Origin: Planctomycetota bacterium
GTDB lineage: Bacteria > Planctomycetota > Phycisphaerae > UBA1845 > PWPN01
NCBI GenBank assembly: GCA_022711465.1
Contig: JAKLEZ010000014.1
Location: forward strand, 1-64,000
DNA: 64,000 nucleotides
Direction of reading: 5' to 3'
In this document: positions 35,301 to 45,299 of the stretch, piece after piece
How the letters are laid out: the number at the start of each line of letters is the position of its first letter
Position numbering within the stretch: position 1 is the stretch's first letter
Made by a program: the position numbers and the translations under genes
The notes under the pieces: generated by a model
Told to the model about the DNA's origin: nothing
The model's database searches: none
Seen by the model: the letters and a program-made list of their open reading frames with translations, nothing else

Positions 35301-36443
35301 GTGAGCAAGGACCCGACCAACCTGTATGGACTCTCTCCGGCAGCCCGCTGCCTGGTGCGGGGACTGCGCCGGCAGGTCCTCGCCGGCCAGATCAAGATGG
35401 ACAGCCCCCTCCCGTCGGTCAGAACCATCGCGGCGCAGGCGGGAGTCTCCGCATTCCCCGTCCAGCAAGCCCTCAAGTACATCGAACGGCAAGGCTGGGC
35501 CAAGCGAGAGAACAGCACCTCGCGCCTGCGTATCATCCCGGCAGCCCGTCAACGAGCGAGGGAAGAACTGCAATACGAGCCGCCGCTGATCATCAACTTC
35601 GTTTCGCCGCTTCACAAGGCCCTCAGCTACGAGTACCAGATGACGGGGATTGCCCAGCGCATGGCGGCCTTTTTCGGCCGCTGCTCGGCCCGCCACATCT
35701 ATGTCGATGTATCGAAAGGCCCCAAGGCGCTCTGCCAGATGTTCGAGGAGAACGAACAGATCCCGAACGAGGTGGGATATGTCCTGTGCAGCATGCCCCA
35801 AAGTTACCACGCGATCTTTCGCGCCCGGAATGTGCCGTGCATCGTCAGTGGGTACGTGCACCCGGATAACAACCTGCCCTCGATCTGCGAGGACATGGAA
35901 CTGGTCGGCTACACGGTCGGATCGGTCCTGTGCCGCGGCGGCCGGGCGGTCATGCTTCACTTCGGTGAGCTGATCGGAGCGGAAGTGAGACTGATCGACG
36001 GCATGCGGCGTGCCGCGAACGAACTCGGCGCCCCTCCGCCCCGCCGGCAGGACTTCTATCTGTCCGTGCCGGAGGACTTCGGCGAATGCGAGTCTCGCAT
36101 CGCCCAGCTGCTTTCCCGCGGCAACGCCCCCGCGGGCATCCTTGCGATGCGGCCGGAGATCGCCATGCTCACGATGAAGGCGGCCGCTCGGCTGCGAATC
36201 CGCGTCCCGAACGACCTCCAGCTGATCGGCTACGGAACACCGCACCACACGATGTACGAACTATCCTGTCCGGCCATCACCTCGGTAGGACTGAGTTCGG
36301 ACGACAAACATGCTCGCATCTGTTCGGAACTGCTCGCCCAGTCGCTGGGCCGGCGCCCCGAGGTCGCCCCTCGGCTGATCATGGAGTCCCGGTTCATTGA
36401 AAGGCAAACAACCCGCCCGTGCGGGCGGGAGAAGACGAACTGA
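35301..36443 (+). CDS. GntR-type regulator with LacI-like sugar-sensing domain
   Basis: 380 residues, GTG start. Residues 1-75 are a GntR winged helix-turn-helix: LVRGLRRQVLAGQIKM, PLPSVRTIAAQAGVSAFPV, QALKYIERQGWAKRE. Residues 95-370 are a periplasmic-binding-protein-like sensor of the LacI/GalR type (GYVLCSMPQSYHAIF, CIVSGYVHPDNNLP, APAGILAMRPEIAML, LQLIGYGTPHHTMYEL). This GntR/LacI hybrid layout is like AraR and usually responds to a sugar. It follows the prepilin-like and GH10-like genes and may control them through the palindrome at 32922-32941. Confidence 0.88.
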   Translation: MSKDPTNLYGLSPAARCLVRGLRRQVLAGQIKMDSPLPSVRTIAAQAGVSAFPVQQALKYIERQGWAKRENSTSRLRIIPAARQRAREELQYEPPLIINFVSPLHKALSYEYQMTGIAQRMAAFFGRCSARHIYVDVSKGPKALCQMFEENEQIPNEVGYVLCSMPQSYHAIFRARNVPCIVSGYVHPDNNLPSICEDMELVGYTVGSVLCRGGRAVMLHFGELIGAEVRLIDGMRRAANELGAPPPRRQDFYLSVPEDFGECESRIAQLLSRGNAPAGILAMRPEIAMLTMKAAARLRIRVPNDLQLIGYGTPHHTMYELSCPAITSVGLSSDDKHARICSELLAQSLGRRPEVAPRLIMESRFIERQTTRPCGREKTN

Positions 36444-36493
36444 ACGGCCGCGTGCGTAGGCGGCCGGGGCTTACGACGGAAGGAGAAGAGGTT

Positions 36494-39187
36494 ATGAGCA
36501 AGTGCACTCGTGCGGCAGTGATCGCCCTCCTGGCGACTTCACCCCTGACGGCGGCTTCCACCTTGTTTCAGGAAGACTTTGAGACCGGCCCGCTCGGCGC
36601 CTACGTGGTGAGCACCAACGGCTGGACGGGCACGGCCTATCTCAAGTACTCGGACACAGTGATCGATCAGGGGCTGTCGGCCGGCAGCGGATATGACGGT
36701 TCCGTCGGCAGCGCCTGGGTGACCATGAACAAGACGTTCACGAATACCCTGACTCCCGGCGAACACCTGGAGTGGACCGCCACGTTGTGGGCACACAACA
36801 CCGGCGGCAGCTACGCCCACATGGAGCTCCACCAGACGGGCACCGTGGGTACGGTCGGCGTCGTGCAGGTCTACACCGGATACGGAACCCTGGACTTCTG
36901 GATGTACGACCTCGGCGGCAGCCAATTGATGGGGACGCGTGTCCCCCAACTCCTCGTTCCGGTGGACATCAAGGTCGTTCTCGGTGAATCACCCTACCGC
37001 ACCGACTGCTACTATCGGCAGCATGGGGCGGCGGAATGGATTTGGGTCAGCGGCGTCGATCTCGGCATGCCTCTGACCGGCTACGACAACGTGACCGTCT
37101 ATGGTCACAACTACGACAGCGGCGAGGGCAACGGGCAGACCGATTCGATTCTCCTGATCGCGGAGTCCAGCCCCCCGGGCAAGGCCAGCCAGCCCCTTCC
37201 GGAAGACGGATCCGCTGGCGTGGCCGTCAATTTCCCACTGAGCTGGACACCCGGTGGCGGCCAGACAAGCCACAATGTGCACTTCGGCACGGCCAATCCG
37301 CCGCCGTTTGTGGCCGGCCAGGTTGACAACACCTTCACGCCGCCCACGCTGGCCGCGAGCACGACTTACTACTGGCGCATCGACGAGGTGAACAGCGCCG
37401 GAACGACGACCGGCGACGTCTGGAGCTTCACGACCCAGGGACCATGGTCCGGCCCGGACATCCTGTTCGAGGAGCACTTCGAAGGCGGCGCGCCGGGCGG
37501 CTATGTCGCGGGCACGAACGGCTGGATGGGAACCCGCTTCGCCAAATACTTCGACACGGCGACTGACCAAGGCCTGGCGGCCGCACTTCTCTACGATGTC
37601 GCCTGTGCGTCTGCTTGGCCGGCGATGACCAAGGCGTTCGCCAATACCTTGCACACCGGCGCTTGGCTCGAATGGACCGCCACGATGGCCGTTGGAAACA
37701 CGTACGGCGACTACGCTCACCTGGAGCTTCGGCAGCCGGGCACATCCGGCGAGCAAGGCGTGATGCAGGTCTACATGGGCTACGGAACACTCGATTTCCA
37801 CATGTTCGGCCTGGACGGCAATCACCTCATCGCTGGACGAACCGGCCAGCCTGCCTCGGCCGTGGATGTCCGAGTCACCATGATCGAAGACCCCTACCGC
37901 ACCGACTGCTACTACCGGATCCATGGCGATCCCAACTGGACCTGGATCGCCGGAGACAACTTCGGTATTCCCCTGGCCGGCTACGGCAGCGTGGCCGTCA
38001 TCGGCCACAACGCCGATGTTGCCACCGCCGGCGGCGTGGATTCGATCGTGCTCAGAGAATCCACGGCCCTGGGCAAGGCGGGCAACCCCTGGCCGACAGA
38101 CGGCGCCCTGGGCGTGCCGGTTTCACCGCAACTGACCTGGGCCCCGGGGACCGCGGCGAAATCGCACGACATCTACTTCGGAGCTACGAATCCGCCGCCG
38201 TTCATCAGGAACCAGACGGATGCTACCTTCTCGCCGGGAACGCTGGCCTCCGGCACCAAGTACTACTGGCGGGTCGATGAGGTGAGCGGCTCCGCGAAGG
38301 TGCCCGGGGATGTCTGGAGCTTCACCTCGGCCGGGCCTCTGCCGCCCAACATCCTTCTGCAGGAGCAATTCGAGGACGGCATCCCAGGCTCCTACGTGGT
38401 AGGCACCAATGGCTGGACGGGCACGGCCTATCTGAAGTACTCCGGCATCGCAATCGATGAAGGACATTCGGCGGGCAACAGCCTCGATCCGACGGTGGGT
38501 ACCGCCTGGCCTCGCATGAGCAAGACCTTCACCAACACGACCGCCGGTCGCGAATACCTGGAGTTGACCGCCACGCTGCTGGCCGTGAATGCGTCCGGCG
38601 ACTACGCCCACGTGGAAATGCACCAGGCCGGTACCGTCGGAGAAGTCGGGGTCGTGCAGATGATGACCGGCTACGGGACACTGGATTTCCATCTGTTTTC
38701 CATGACCGGCAATCACGACATCTCGATTCGCCCGCCGCAGATCTCCTCCCCCGTCGACGTCAAAGCCGTCTTGAAGGAGAACCCGTATCGCTGCGACTTC
38801 TATTACCGAGTCCACGGGACTACGGACTGGACCCACGCCGGCGGTGACGACCTGGGTCTGCCCCTGGCTGGCTATGATTCGATCGGCGTCTACGGCCACA
38901 ATTACGGCGGCGCCGAATCGACCGGGCAGATCGATTCCATCCTGCTTCGCAAGGTCGCCGCGTGTTCCGTGCCCTTCGCCGACATGGACGGCGACGGAGA
39001 TGTGGACCAGACAGACTTCGGCCGATTCCAGCTCTGTTACACCGGCTACCCGAACTTCATTTCAGAGCAGTGCGCCTGCCTCGATGTCGCCGAACCCAAG
39101 GGCAGCATCGACGGCTCTGATCTGGCGGTGTTCGCGGCATGCGTGAGCGGACCGATGGTGCCGGCGGCCGCGAATTGCGACCCGTGA
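36494..39187 (+). CDS. three-fold repeat surface protein with calcium-loop tail
   Basis: 897 residues from ATG 36494 (ggaggag-like site agaagagg upstream). After a signal peptide come three copies of a domain of about 200 residues, starting LFQEDFETGPLGAYV, LFEEHFEGGAPGGYV and LLQEQFEDGIPGSYV, each continuing with a near-identical NGWTGTAYLKY or NGWMGTRFAKY block and ending in a GxYGHNYD-like strand. Copies 1 and 2 are each followed by an FN3-like domain (TYYWRIDEVNSA, KYYWRVDEVSGS). The tail has calcium loops DMDGDGDVD and a weaker second loop with Cys pairs. It looks like a lectin-like, sugar-binding cell-surface protein; no catalytic motif is seen. Confidence 0.85.
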   Translation: MSKCTRAAVIALLATSPLTAASTLFQEDFETGPLGAYVVSTNGWTGTAYLKYSDTVIDQGLSAGSGYDGSVGSAWVTMNKTFTNTLTPGEHLEWTATLWAHNTGGSYAHMELHQTGTVGTVGVVQVYTGYGTLDFWMYDLGGSQLMGTRVPQLLVPVDIKVVLGESPYRTDCYYRQHGAAEWIWVSGVDLGMPLTGYDNVTVYGHNYDSGEGNGQTDSILLIAESSPPGKASQPLPEDGSAGVAVNFPLSWTPGGGQTSHNVHFGTANPPPFVAGQVDNTFTPPTLAASTTYYWRIDEVNSAGTTTGDVWSFTTQGPWSGPDILFEEHFEGGAPGGYVAGTNGWMGTRFAKYFDTATDQGLAAALLYDVACASAWPAMTKAFANTLHTGAWLEWTATMAVGNTYGDYAHLELRQPGTSGEQGVMQVYMGYGTLDFHMFGLDGNHLIAGRTGQPASAVDVRVTMIEDPYRTDCYYRIHGDPNWTWIAGDNFGIPLAGYGSVAVIGHNADVATAGGVDSIVLRESTALGKAGNPWPTDGALGVPVSPQLTWAPGTAAKSHDIYFGATNPPPFIRNQTDATFSPGTLASGTKYYWRVDEVSGSAKVPGDVWSFTSAGPLPPNILLQEQFEDGIPGSYVVGTNGWTGTAYLKYSGIAIDEGHSAGNSLDPTVGTAWPRMSKTFTNTTAGREYLELTATLLAVNASGDYAHVEMHQAGTVGEVGVVQMMTGYGTLDFHLFSMTGNHDISIRPPQISSPVDVKAVLKENPYRCDFYYRVHGTTDWTHAGGDDLGLPLAGYDSIGVYGHNYGGAESTGQIDSILLRKVAACSVPFADMDGDGDVDQTDFGRFQLCYTGYPNFISEQCACLDVAEPKGSIDGSDLAVFAACVSGPMVPAAANCDP

Positions 39188-39273
39188 TCGGAACCCGGCA
39201 CGAGGCGTCAGGCCCAAACCTCGGGCGATGCCGCACCCGTCGCCGCTGACCGGCGTGGTCCACCCGGGTGCGT

Positions 39274-40224
39274 CTATTGAATGGAAGGCGGGTCGGCATC
39301 GCGACCCGTGCCCGAGAAGAGCGCGTTGTGCCCTGCGCCGGTCAGGGGCACCGTGCCATCGGGGTTGACGACGTAACCCAGCTGCCTGGCGCCGAGCCGC
39401 TCCACGTGGTTGTCGGTGAACACGACGTTGGCTTTGCCACGGTGCCGCTCATCGGGAGCGGAGCGAGCCTGACCTCGGAGGTTGTCGTCGCAGAAGTCGC
39501 CGGCGACGGTCAGTCGCGGCGGGTCGAGAGCCCACGCGTGATTGAGGATCCGCGCGGGATCGGTGTTGGCGGCCGCTCCAGTCGGGTCGTAGGGCTTCCG
39601 CTGCTCAACCGGAGTGCTCGCCGCCGTTCCCAGACTGTCAGCGGCCATGACCGTGCGAGCGGGAGCCTTGATCTGCCCGGTTTTCACCGGCCAGTGAATC
39701 CAATCCGTCGCCCCCCCGCTGAACCGCTTCCTGCTGTTGCCCAGAAACTGGAAGTTGTAACCGTAAGGGTAATTGCGGCTGTTGTTGTACTCGCGGGCTT
39801 CGGGATCGAGAAACATCTCCCCATCGACCGGCTGGGTGTTGTCCAGGGCGGAATCCGGACTCGGCTTGGAGAAGGCATACAACCGAACCTGCGCTCCCAG
39901 CATCGCATACCACCGGGCACGGTACTTCCAGCCGTTTCCTACCCAGTATAGATTGGTCGATCCGGCGATCTTGGGGAAACGACCCGCCACGGCCGAATCC
40001 TGTGACTGCTGGGCGTACATGTGCCAGCCCATGCCGATCTGCCGGATGTTGTTGGCACACACCGCGGCCCGAGCCTGCTGACGGGCAACGGCCAGCGAAG
40101 GCGTCAGGATGGCCACCAGCAGGGCCACGATGCCAACAACCACCAAAACCTCGATGAGTGTGAAAGCAGAAACCCAGCGATCCCTGCTCGGCGATGAGAG
40201 TTCCAGGTCACGAGTGCAACGCAT
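39274..40224 (-). CDS. prepilin-type (pseudopilin-like) secreted protein
   Basis: 316 residues; ATG directly after ggaggc. The leader ends in a cleavage motif: AFTLIEVLVVVGIVALLVAIL with Glu +5. The body has VCANNIRQIGMGWHMYAQQ and a large beta-rich domain. Near the end HRGKANVVFTDNHVERL gives His, nine residues, then Asp-Asn, an H-X9-DG-like ending with Asn replacing Gly. It is a second member of the class at 33065 but clearly divergent. Convergent with the repeat surface protein; probably exported by a T2SS-like or pilus-like machine. Confidence 0.88.
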   Translation of the reverse strand: MRCTRDLELSSPSRDRWVSAFTLIEVLVVVGIVALLVAILTPSLAVARQQARAAVCANNIRQIGMGWHMYAQQSQDSAVAGRFPKIAGSTNLYWVGNGWKYRARWYAMLGAQVRLYAFSKPSPDSALDNTQPVDGEMFLDPEAREYNNSRNYPYGYNFQFLGNSRKRFSGGATDWIHWPVKTGQIKAPARTVMAADSLGTAASTPVEQRKPYDPTGAAANTDPARILNHAWALDPPRLTVAGDFCDDNLRGQARSAPDERHRGKANVVFTDNHVERLGARQLGYVVNPDGTVPLTGAGHNALFSGTGRDADPPSIQ

Positions 40225-40556
40225 GATGCCTCCGATTACGCCTGATCACTTGTGCACACGGTCATCGGCAACGCATGGGCGGGCCGGCTGAACCCCCGAG
40301 TCGGCTCACGGATGATCATGATAGCAGATTCCGGCACGGAGAACAACTGTCGGAGCGTCTCCCGCGGAGCTATGGAGAATGCAGGGGTGGGAACAACAGG
40401 TCCTCGGAGCAGCATCCTTCAGCTTGGCATGCGATGTCTCAGCCAGCAGCAAGATCCCTGAACCAGGCCCGGCTCGTCTGAGATCACCGAAGGCCACCTC
40501 GGCATCATGCCCGACGCCGATCCGCCTCCGATGGGCCCTCGAACCGCCCCGCCCGC
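40225..40556. other. 332-bp intergenic region, nothing clear
   Basis: Lies between the prepilin-like gene start and the rhamnosidase stop, both on the minus strand, so it probably carries the prepilin gene promoter. No ORF with a ribosome site or clear hairpin was found. Confidence 0.4.
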
Positions 40557-43500
40557 CTACTTGAGCCGGGACACGAACTCGTATCGCCCTGAGCCAATCT
40601 CGAGGATGACCCGGCCCCGCTCCTGCCCGACCAGCCTGACATCCGAGACCTCGGCGACCGGCTTGCCGCCTTCGGTCACGTCCACCTTGGCCTGGTCAGA
40701 CGCCGGCAGATGGACCGTGGCCGTGCTGCCCACCGGAAGGGCCAGCCGGAGCTTGAACAGGTCGCCGTCCAGTCTCCACGCACTGGCCACCTTGCCGCGA
40801 ATGGTATCCGTCTCGCCCTTGGCCCAGGTGATGTCGCCAAGCACCTGCGGCCGGATGATCACGTGCTTGAACCCCGGCTGCTGGGGGTCGATCTGGATGC
40901 CCGCCAGGGTCTGGTAGAACCAGGCGCAGATGTCCCCAAAGAAAATGTGGTTGAGCGACTCGGCCCCGCCCCAGTCCTCCCACATCGTGTTCGCCCCCTT
41001 GGTAATCCAGTCGCCCCAACTCGGGTACGTGGTCTGGGCGGCGATCTTCCAGGCCACCTCCGCCCGGCCGTAGCGGGTCAGGGCGTGCGGAATGTAGATC
41101 GAGCCGAGAACGCCGGAGTTGATGTGATCCTTGCATCTGGCGATGTTGACCACCAGCTGCTCCACGATCTTGCCGGCGGTGGCCGGATCGACCAGGTCCC
41201 AGTAGAGAGCGGTCGCTTGGGCGGTCTGGCTACCGGTCGCCACCTGACCCGTCTCGCGATTGACGAATTTCTCGTTGAACGCCTTTCGGATCGACTCGGC
41301 CAGCTTGGCGTACTTGTCGGCATCGGCGCTCCGGCCGAGCAGCCGGGCGATCTGGGTCAGGATCCGGGCATCCTCGTAGTAGTAGCCGGTCGACGTCACT
41401 GCCTCCGGCGTCTTCTGGTCGAGACAGACCCAGTCGCCAAGCCCAATCGAGACGATGCCCTTGTCGGCCTTGGCGGTCAGGTAGTCCACATACGTCTTGA
41501 AGCCCTCGTAGTGCTCGCGCAGAATCCCGGTGTCGCCGCAATACAGATAGAGATACCACGGAATGATGAAGTAGGCGCTGTCCCAGGCGGGACCGTTGCC
41601 CCAGTGGTACCCCCATCCGCCGGTCGGCACGATGCCGGGGAACATGCCGTCAGGCTTCATCGCATCGCGCATGCTGTCGATCCAGTGGGTGTACGCGGCT
41701 GCATTGTCGAAATTGTACATCGCCTGCTGGGCGGACATCTGGGCGTCGCCGGTCCAACCGTTCTTCTCGCGATGCGGACAGTCGGTCGGAATCCCCACGA
41801 AGTTGCTGACATAGGACCACTTCGTGCACTGCTGGATCCTGTTGAACAGCTCGCTGGAGCACTCGAAGCCGCCGACATCCTCGCAGGCGGTGTGCACCAG
41901 CCGCACATCAAGATCGTCGAGCGTTGGCGCGCCCGGCCACCCGCTGACCTCGATATACTGGAAGCCGTAGTACACGAACCGAGGTTCGTGAACTTCGAGA
42001 CCCCCACCCTTGAGCGTGTACGTCTCGAACTGCACCCCCCCGGGCTGAGTGAACACGCCGATCTTGGCCTGGTCGAGCGTTCCATCCTTTGCCAGCCGCT
42101 CGCCATACCGGAGCGTGACTCGGTTTCCCGCCTGCCCGCTGAGCCGGATGCGGGCCCAGCCGGCCAGGTTCTGCCCCGCGTCGAAGAGGAATACCCCCGG
42201 CTTGGGCTCGGTCAGCTTGACCGGCTTCAGCGTACGGATGACCCTGATGGCCGGCACCCGCTGAGCAACCAGCCTGCCCTTCGGCCCGGTCACCACCACC
42301 GGCTTGTGCCATTCGGCGTCATCGCACTCTACCGTGTCCCAGCCGGCCTTCTCCAGCCGGGCGTCGTAGCTCTCGCCGTTGCGCACCGCATCGAAAACAA
42401 CCGGGCCGGCGGTGACCTTCCAGGCGCTCGCATCGGTCGCGATGACCTTGCCCGTGCCGTCGGCGTACTCGATCTGGAACTGCATCTTGAGACAGGGCGG
42501 GTTGCGCCATGGGGCCTTGGCGAAGTCCCAGACACAACGGGTGTGCATGTTGTACCAGCCGTTGCCCAGCATCACCCCGGCGGCATTCCTCCCCTGCTTC
42601 AGCAGATCGGTCACGTCATGGGTCACATACAGAACCCGCCGATCGTAGTTGGTGAACGTCGGATCAAGGACGTGATCGCCGACCTTGCGGCCATTGAGGT
42701 ACAGCTCGTGGTATCCCAGGCCGCAGATGTAGGCCCGGGCCCGCTTGATCGGCTTGTCCAGCTCGAACAGGGTTCGCATCAGCGGTGCAGGCTGGGGAAC
42801 GGGGTGCAGAGACAACTCGCCCCACGGGCCGTCACCCAGCCGGCCGACTTCCCGCACCGCCGCCCAGCCGCCGTCGTCGAAGGCGGCCATGCGCCACTGC
42901 GGCTTCTCCTCGTCCCCGCTCTTCCACGTGCCATCGGTGCTGATCACCAGCGGCTCGCCGCCGTCGAAGTCCACACGCAGTTGGCCGATCACCCCGGCCG
43001 GCTTCTCCTCCGAAAAGACGGTCAACGCCAGGACGTTCCTGCCGTCCGTCAGATGGCGGGTCACATCGAGAAGGTCCAGCTGCCACAAACCGTTGTCCTT
43101 CTTGACCACCTGATCGTTGACCGACAGCTCATATCGGTTGGAGACCGCAAGGATCATGCGCCCCTTGAGCACCGTCCGCCCCGCCGGCAATTCGAACGAT
43201 CGTCGGAAGAAACGCGGCCGGTCCTTGGGAACGCGCTTGAAATCCTCTTTCGCCAACCAGATCCAACGCATCTCCTCCAGGGCGAACGGGGCGGCAACCT
43301 GATCACGATCGTACTGGGCACTCAGCCACTGCCCCTTCCAGTCGTCCGCATTGAGCAGACCCATCTCCCAAAACGCGGGCTTACTCCAGGCCGACGGGCG
43401 GTCACCTGCATCCCAGAGCCGAACCTTCCACCAGGCCCGCTGACCACTGGCCAGGTCTTTGCCCCCGTAGACCACCTGCGCGGATTGGTCCGAAACCACC

Positions 43501-43784
43501 TTGCCCGTGTCCCACAGGTCGCCCTTGTCGGCCGCCAGTCCATCGGTCGAGCTCGCCGCCAGCACCTGGTAGGCTGTCTGCCGCTGGCCGCGCTCATCCG
43601 ATCGCGGCACCCAGCTCAGCCGCGGGCAGGCAACGTCGATCCCCAACGGATCAACCAGATACTCGCAGCGGAGTCTCTGGACGGCCAGAGGAGCATCAGG
43701 CGCCGCGTTCACAAAGTCGCTCACCAGGCTCATGATCATCACCATCGCCAATGAAAGGAGTACACCTCTCGGAATCGCGCTCAT
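40557..43784 (-). CDS. alpha-L-rhamnosidase (GH78)
   Basis: 1075 residues from ATG 43784; an upstream in-frame start at 43850 is less likely because the signal peptide (VLLSLAMVMIMSLVSDFVNAA) then sits too far in. GH78 architecture is complete: N-terminal FN3-like region (PLGIDVACPRLSW), two beta-sandwich domains (AYICGLGYHELYLNGRKVG), and an (alpha/alpha)6 barrel with GIPTDCPHREKNGWTGDAQ near residue 670. Acidic residues in GWTGDAQ and in TMWEDWGGAESLNH are the likely catalytic and sugar-contacting acids. It removes terminal alpha-L-rhamnose from plant- or algal-type polysaccharide. The divergent rhamnose transporter gene at 45300 fits this role. Confidence 0.95.
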   Translation of the reverse strand: MSAIPRGVLLSLAMVMIMSLVSDFVNAAPDAPLAVQRLRCEYLVDPLGIDVACPRLSWVPRSDERGQRQTAYQVLAASSTDGLAADKGDLWDTGKVVSDQSAQVVYGGKDLASGQRAWWKVRLWDAGDRPSAWSKPAFWEMGLLNADDWKGQWLSAQYDRDQVAAPFALEEMRWIWLAKEDFKRVPKDRPRFFRRSFELPAGRTVLKGRMILAVSNRYELSVNDQVVKKDNGLWQLDLLDVTRHLTDGRNVLALTVFSEEKPAGVIGQLRVDFDGGEPLVISTDGTWKSGDEEKPQWRMAAFDDGGWAAVREVGRLGDGPWGELSLHPVPQPAPLMRTLFELDKPIKRARAYICGLGYHELYLNGRKVGDHVLDPTFTNYDRRVLYVTHDVTDLLKQGRNAAGVMLGNGWYNMHTRCVWDFAKAPWRNPPCLKMQFQIEYADGTGKVIATDASAWKVTAGPVVFDAVRNGESYDARLEKAGWDTVECDDAEWHKPVVVTGPKGRLVAQRVPAIRVIRTLKPVKLTEPKPGVFLFDAGQNLAGWARIRLSGQAGNRVTLRYGERLAKDGTLDQAKIGVFTQPGGVQFETYTLKGGGLEVHEPRFVYYGFQYIEVSGWPGAPTLDDLDVRLVHTACEDVGGFECSSELFNRIQQCTKWSYVSNFVGIPTDCPHREKNGWTGDAQMSAQQAMYNFDNAAAYTHWIDSMRDAMKPDGMFPGIVPTGGWGYHWGNGPAWDSAYFIIPWYLYLYCGDTGILREHYEGFKTYVDYLTAKADKGIVSIGLGDWVCLDQKTPEAVTSTGYYYEDARILTQIARLLGRSADADKYAKLAESIRKAFNEKFVNRETGQVATGSQTAQATALYWDLVDPATAGKIVEQLVVNIARCKDHINSGVLGSIYIPHALTRYGRAEVAWKIAAQTTYPSWGDWITKGANTMWEDWGGAESLNHIFFGDICAWFYQTLAGIQIDPQQPGFKHVIIRPQVLGDITWAKGETDTIRGKVASAWRLDGDLFKLRLALPVGSTATVHLPASDQAKVDVTEGGKPVAEVSDVRLVGQERGRVILEIGSGRYEFVSRLK

Positions 43785-44014
43785 GGTCGCTGCTGCTCCA
43801 TGCGGAAGAACCAGGTCGCCGCGGCATCCGCGGCCGCGAAACACAGCCAAGCCGAGTGTATGACCATGGGTGAAGGACCGTCAAGCGGTCCCGACCGGCC
43901 GTTCATCCGCCCGGTGCGGCCAGAACCGACCAGAACCGCGGCCATGGCCCAAGGACGGCGTCCGATCTAAAATGGCATGTTGCGTGAGGAAATGTGGTGC
44001 CGGGAGATCATGCC

Positions 44015-45130
44015 ATGCCTTGCCGTCTCTGCCGATGTGTGATGTCCACCCTGTGGCTTGCCCTTCTGGCCGCCCTCCCTTCCCCAGCGCCGGCCGCCCC
44101 ACAAAGCCGGCCCGCCGAGATGGAGGAAGCCGAACCGATCGACATGACCATCCTGTTCATCCGTGACCCGCTCGTCCACAAGGACTTGAAGCTCGACGCG
44201 GACCAGGAGACACGCATCGAGACGCTTCTCGACGAGAACGACGGCCCGCTGTTTCGCGCCCGGAACCTGCCCCCCAGGGAATTCAAGGCCAAGGCCGACG
44301 CCATCCTGGCAGGCATCGAGAAGGAACTGGAGCAGATCCTTCAGCCTCAGCAGCGGGTCCGCTTCGATCAGATCATGCTGAGGACCCGCGGGTTGAGCGG
44401 CTTCCTGCAGCCAGCGGCAGCCCAGGCACTCCGGTTGACCACGGGACAACGCCGGCGAATCGAAACCATCGTCCTGGCCTCCCAGAGAGGCCGCGAGTCA
44501 AGCGGAAAATGGGTCGTCAGCAACGCCGATGGGGACGAACGGCGGCCCGGACTGAGCGAGATCCTCGCGGTCCTGAGCGATGAGCAGCGCCTGACTTGGC
44601 GGGGACTCCTCGGACCGGGTTTCGACGTCGCCCGCCTCCGGCCGCTGGCCTTCAAGGCCCCGGAGTTCCGCGAGGTCGACACCTGGCTCAACGCCAAGCC
44701 GACTACCCTGGCCGCCCTGCGCGGACAGGTGGTCCTGATCCACTTCTGGACTTCCAGCGACGTCAACTGCACCCGAAACTACCCCGCCTATCGAAGCCTG
44801 CAGACCGCATATGCAAAGAAAAGTGTCACCTTCATCGGCATTCATACCCCGGAGACGGAAGACGAGAGTGACGCTGAGACCGTTCGCCGAAAAGCCGCCG
44901 AAAACAAGTTCACCTTCGCCATCGCCGTCGACAACGACAAGTACAACTGGGACGCCTGGGGCAATCAGGTCCGGCCGGCCGTCTACCTGGTGGACAAGCG
45001 CGGCTTTGTTCGGTTCTGGTGGTACGGTGAACTGGGCGGCAAGAAGACCAACGGGGAGAAGATCCTGCGCGCCCGACTCGACGCTCTGCTGGCCGAGAAA
45101 ACCGGCCAAGCCACCACCAAGGCAAATTGA
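44015..45130 (+). CDS. thioredoxin-like redoxin, first active Cys replaced
   Basis: 371 residues; start at 44015 is likely, with ATG 44042 also possible. A signal peptide (MSTLWLALLAALPSPAPAAP) is followed by a helical region of about 180 residues (LDADQETRIETLLDEN, AILAGIEKELEQILQP) of the kind seen before AhpC/TlpA domains in planctomycetes. The redoxin domain has VVLIHFWTSSDVNCTRNYP, where the CxxC pair is reduced to a single Cys (DVNC), and VRPAVYLVDKRGFVRFWWY. With one cysteine it cannot be a normal disulfide reductase; it may be a peroxidase-like or binding variant. Lies between the rhamnosidase and rhaT. Confidence 0.8.
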   Translation: MPCRLCRCVMSTLWLALLAALPSPAPAAPQSRPAEMEEAEPIDMTILFIRDPLVHKDLKLDADQETRIETLLDENDGPLFRARNLPPREFKAKADAILAGIEKELEQILQPQQRVRFDQIMLRTRGLSGFLQPAAAQALRLTTGQRRRIETIVLASQRGRESSGKWVVSNADGDERRPGLSEILAVLSDEQRLTWRGLLGPGFDVARLRPLAFKAPEFREVDTWLNAKPTTLAALRGQVVLIHFWTSSDVNCTRNYPAYRSLQTAYAKKSVTFIGIHTPETEDESDAETVRRKAAENKFTFAIAVDNDKYNWDAWGNQVRPAVYLVDKRGFVRFWWYGELGGKKTNGEKILRARLDALLAEKTGQATTKAN

Positions 45131-45161
45131 GCCGCCGCACGGCCGTCAGGGTCCCTTATAC

Positions 45162-45191
45162 TGGACGATCCCCGCGGCAGGCCACTATACT
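45162..45191 (+). promoter_or_regulatory. weak promoter candidate upstream of rhaT
   Basis: tggacg (45162-45167) and tatact (45186-45191) with an 18-bp spacer, about 109 bp before the rhaT start. Another tatact lies at 45157-45162 without a good -35. Confidence 0.3.
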
Positions 45192-45299
45192 GCCGCCCTT
45201 ACGATCCTCGCGCCGGGCGCGAAGGCAGGCATCATCCGGCGGCCAGACGCTCCTGTCCCGGCTGTCGATTCTTGAGCTTGTTGACCGGAGGTCCCTGAT

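Noticed and set aside
40710..43754. 1014-codon open frame on the plus strand
   Set aside because: Antisense shadow of the GH78 rhamnosidase; the rhamnosidase frame has clear catalytic motifs.
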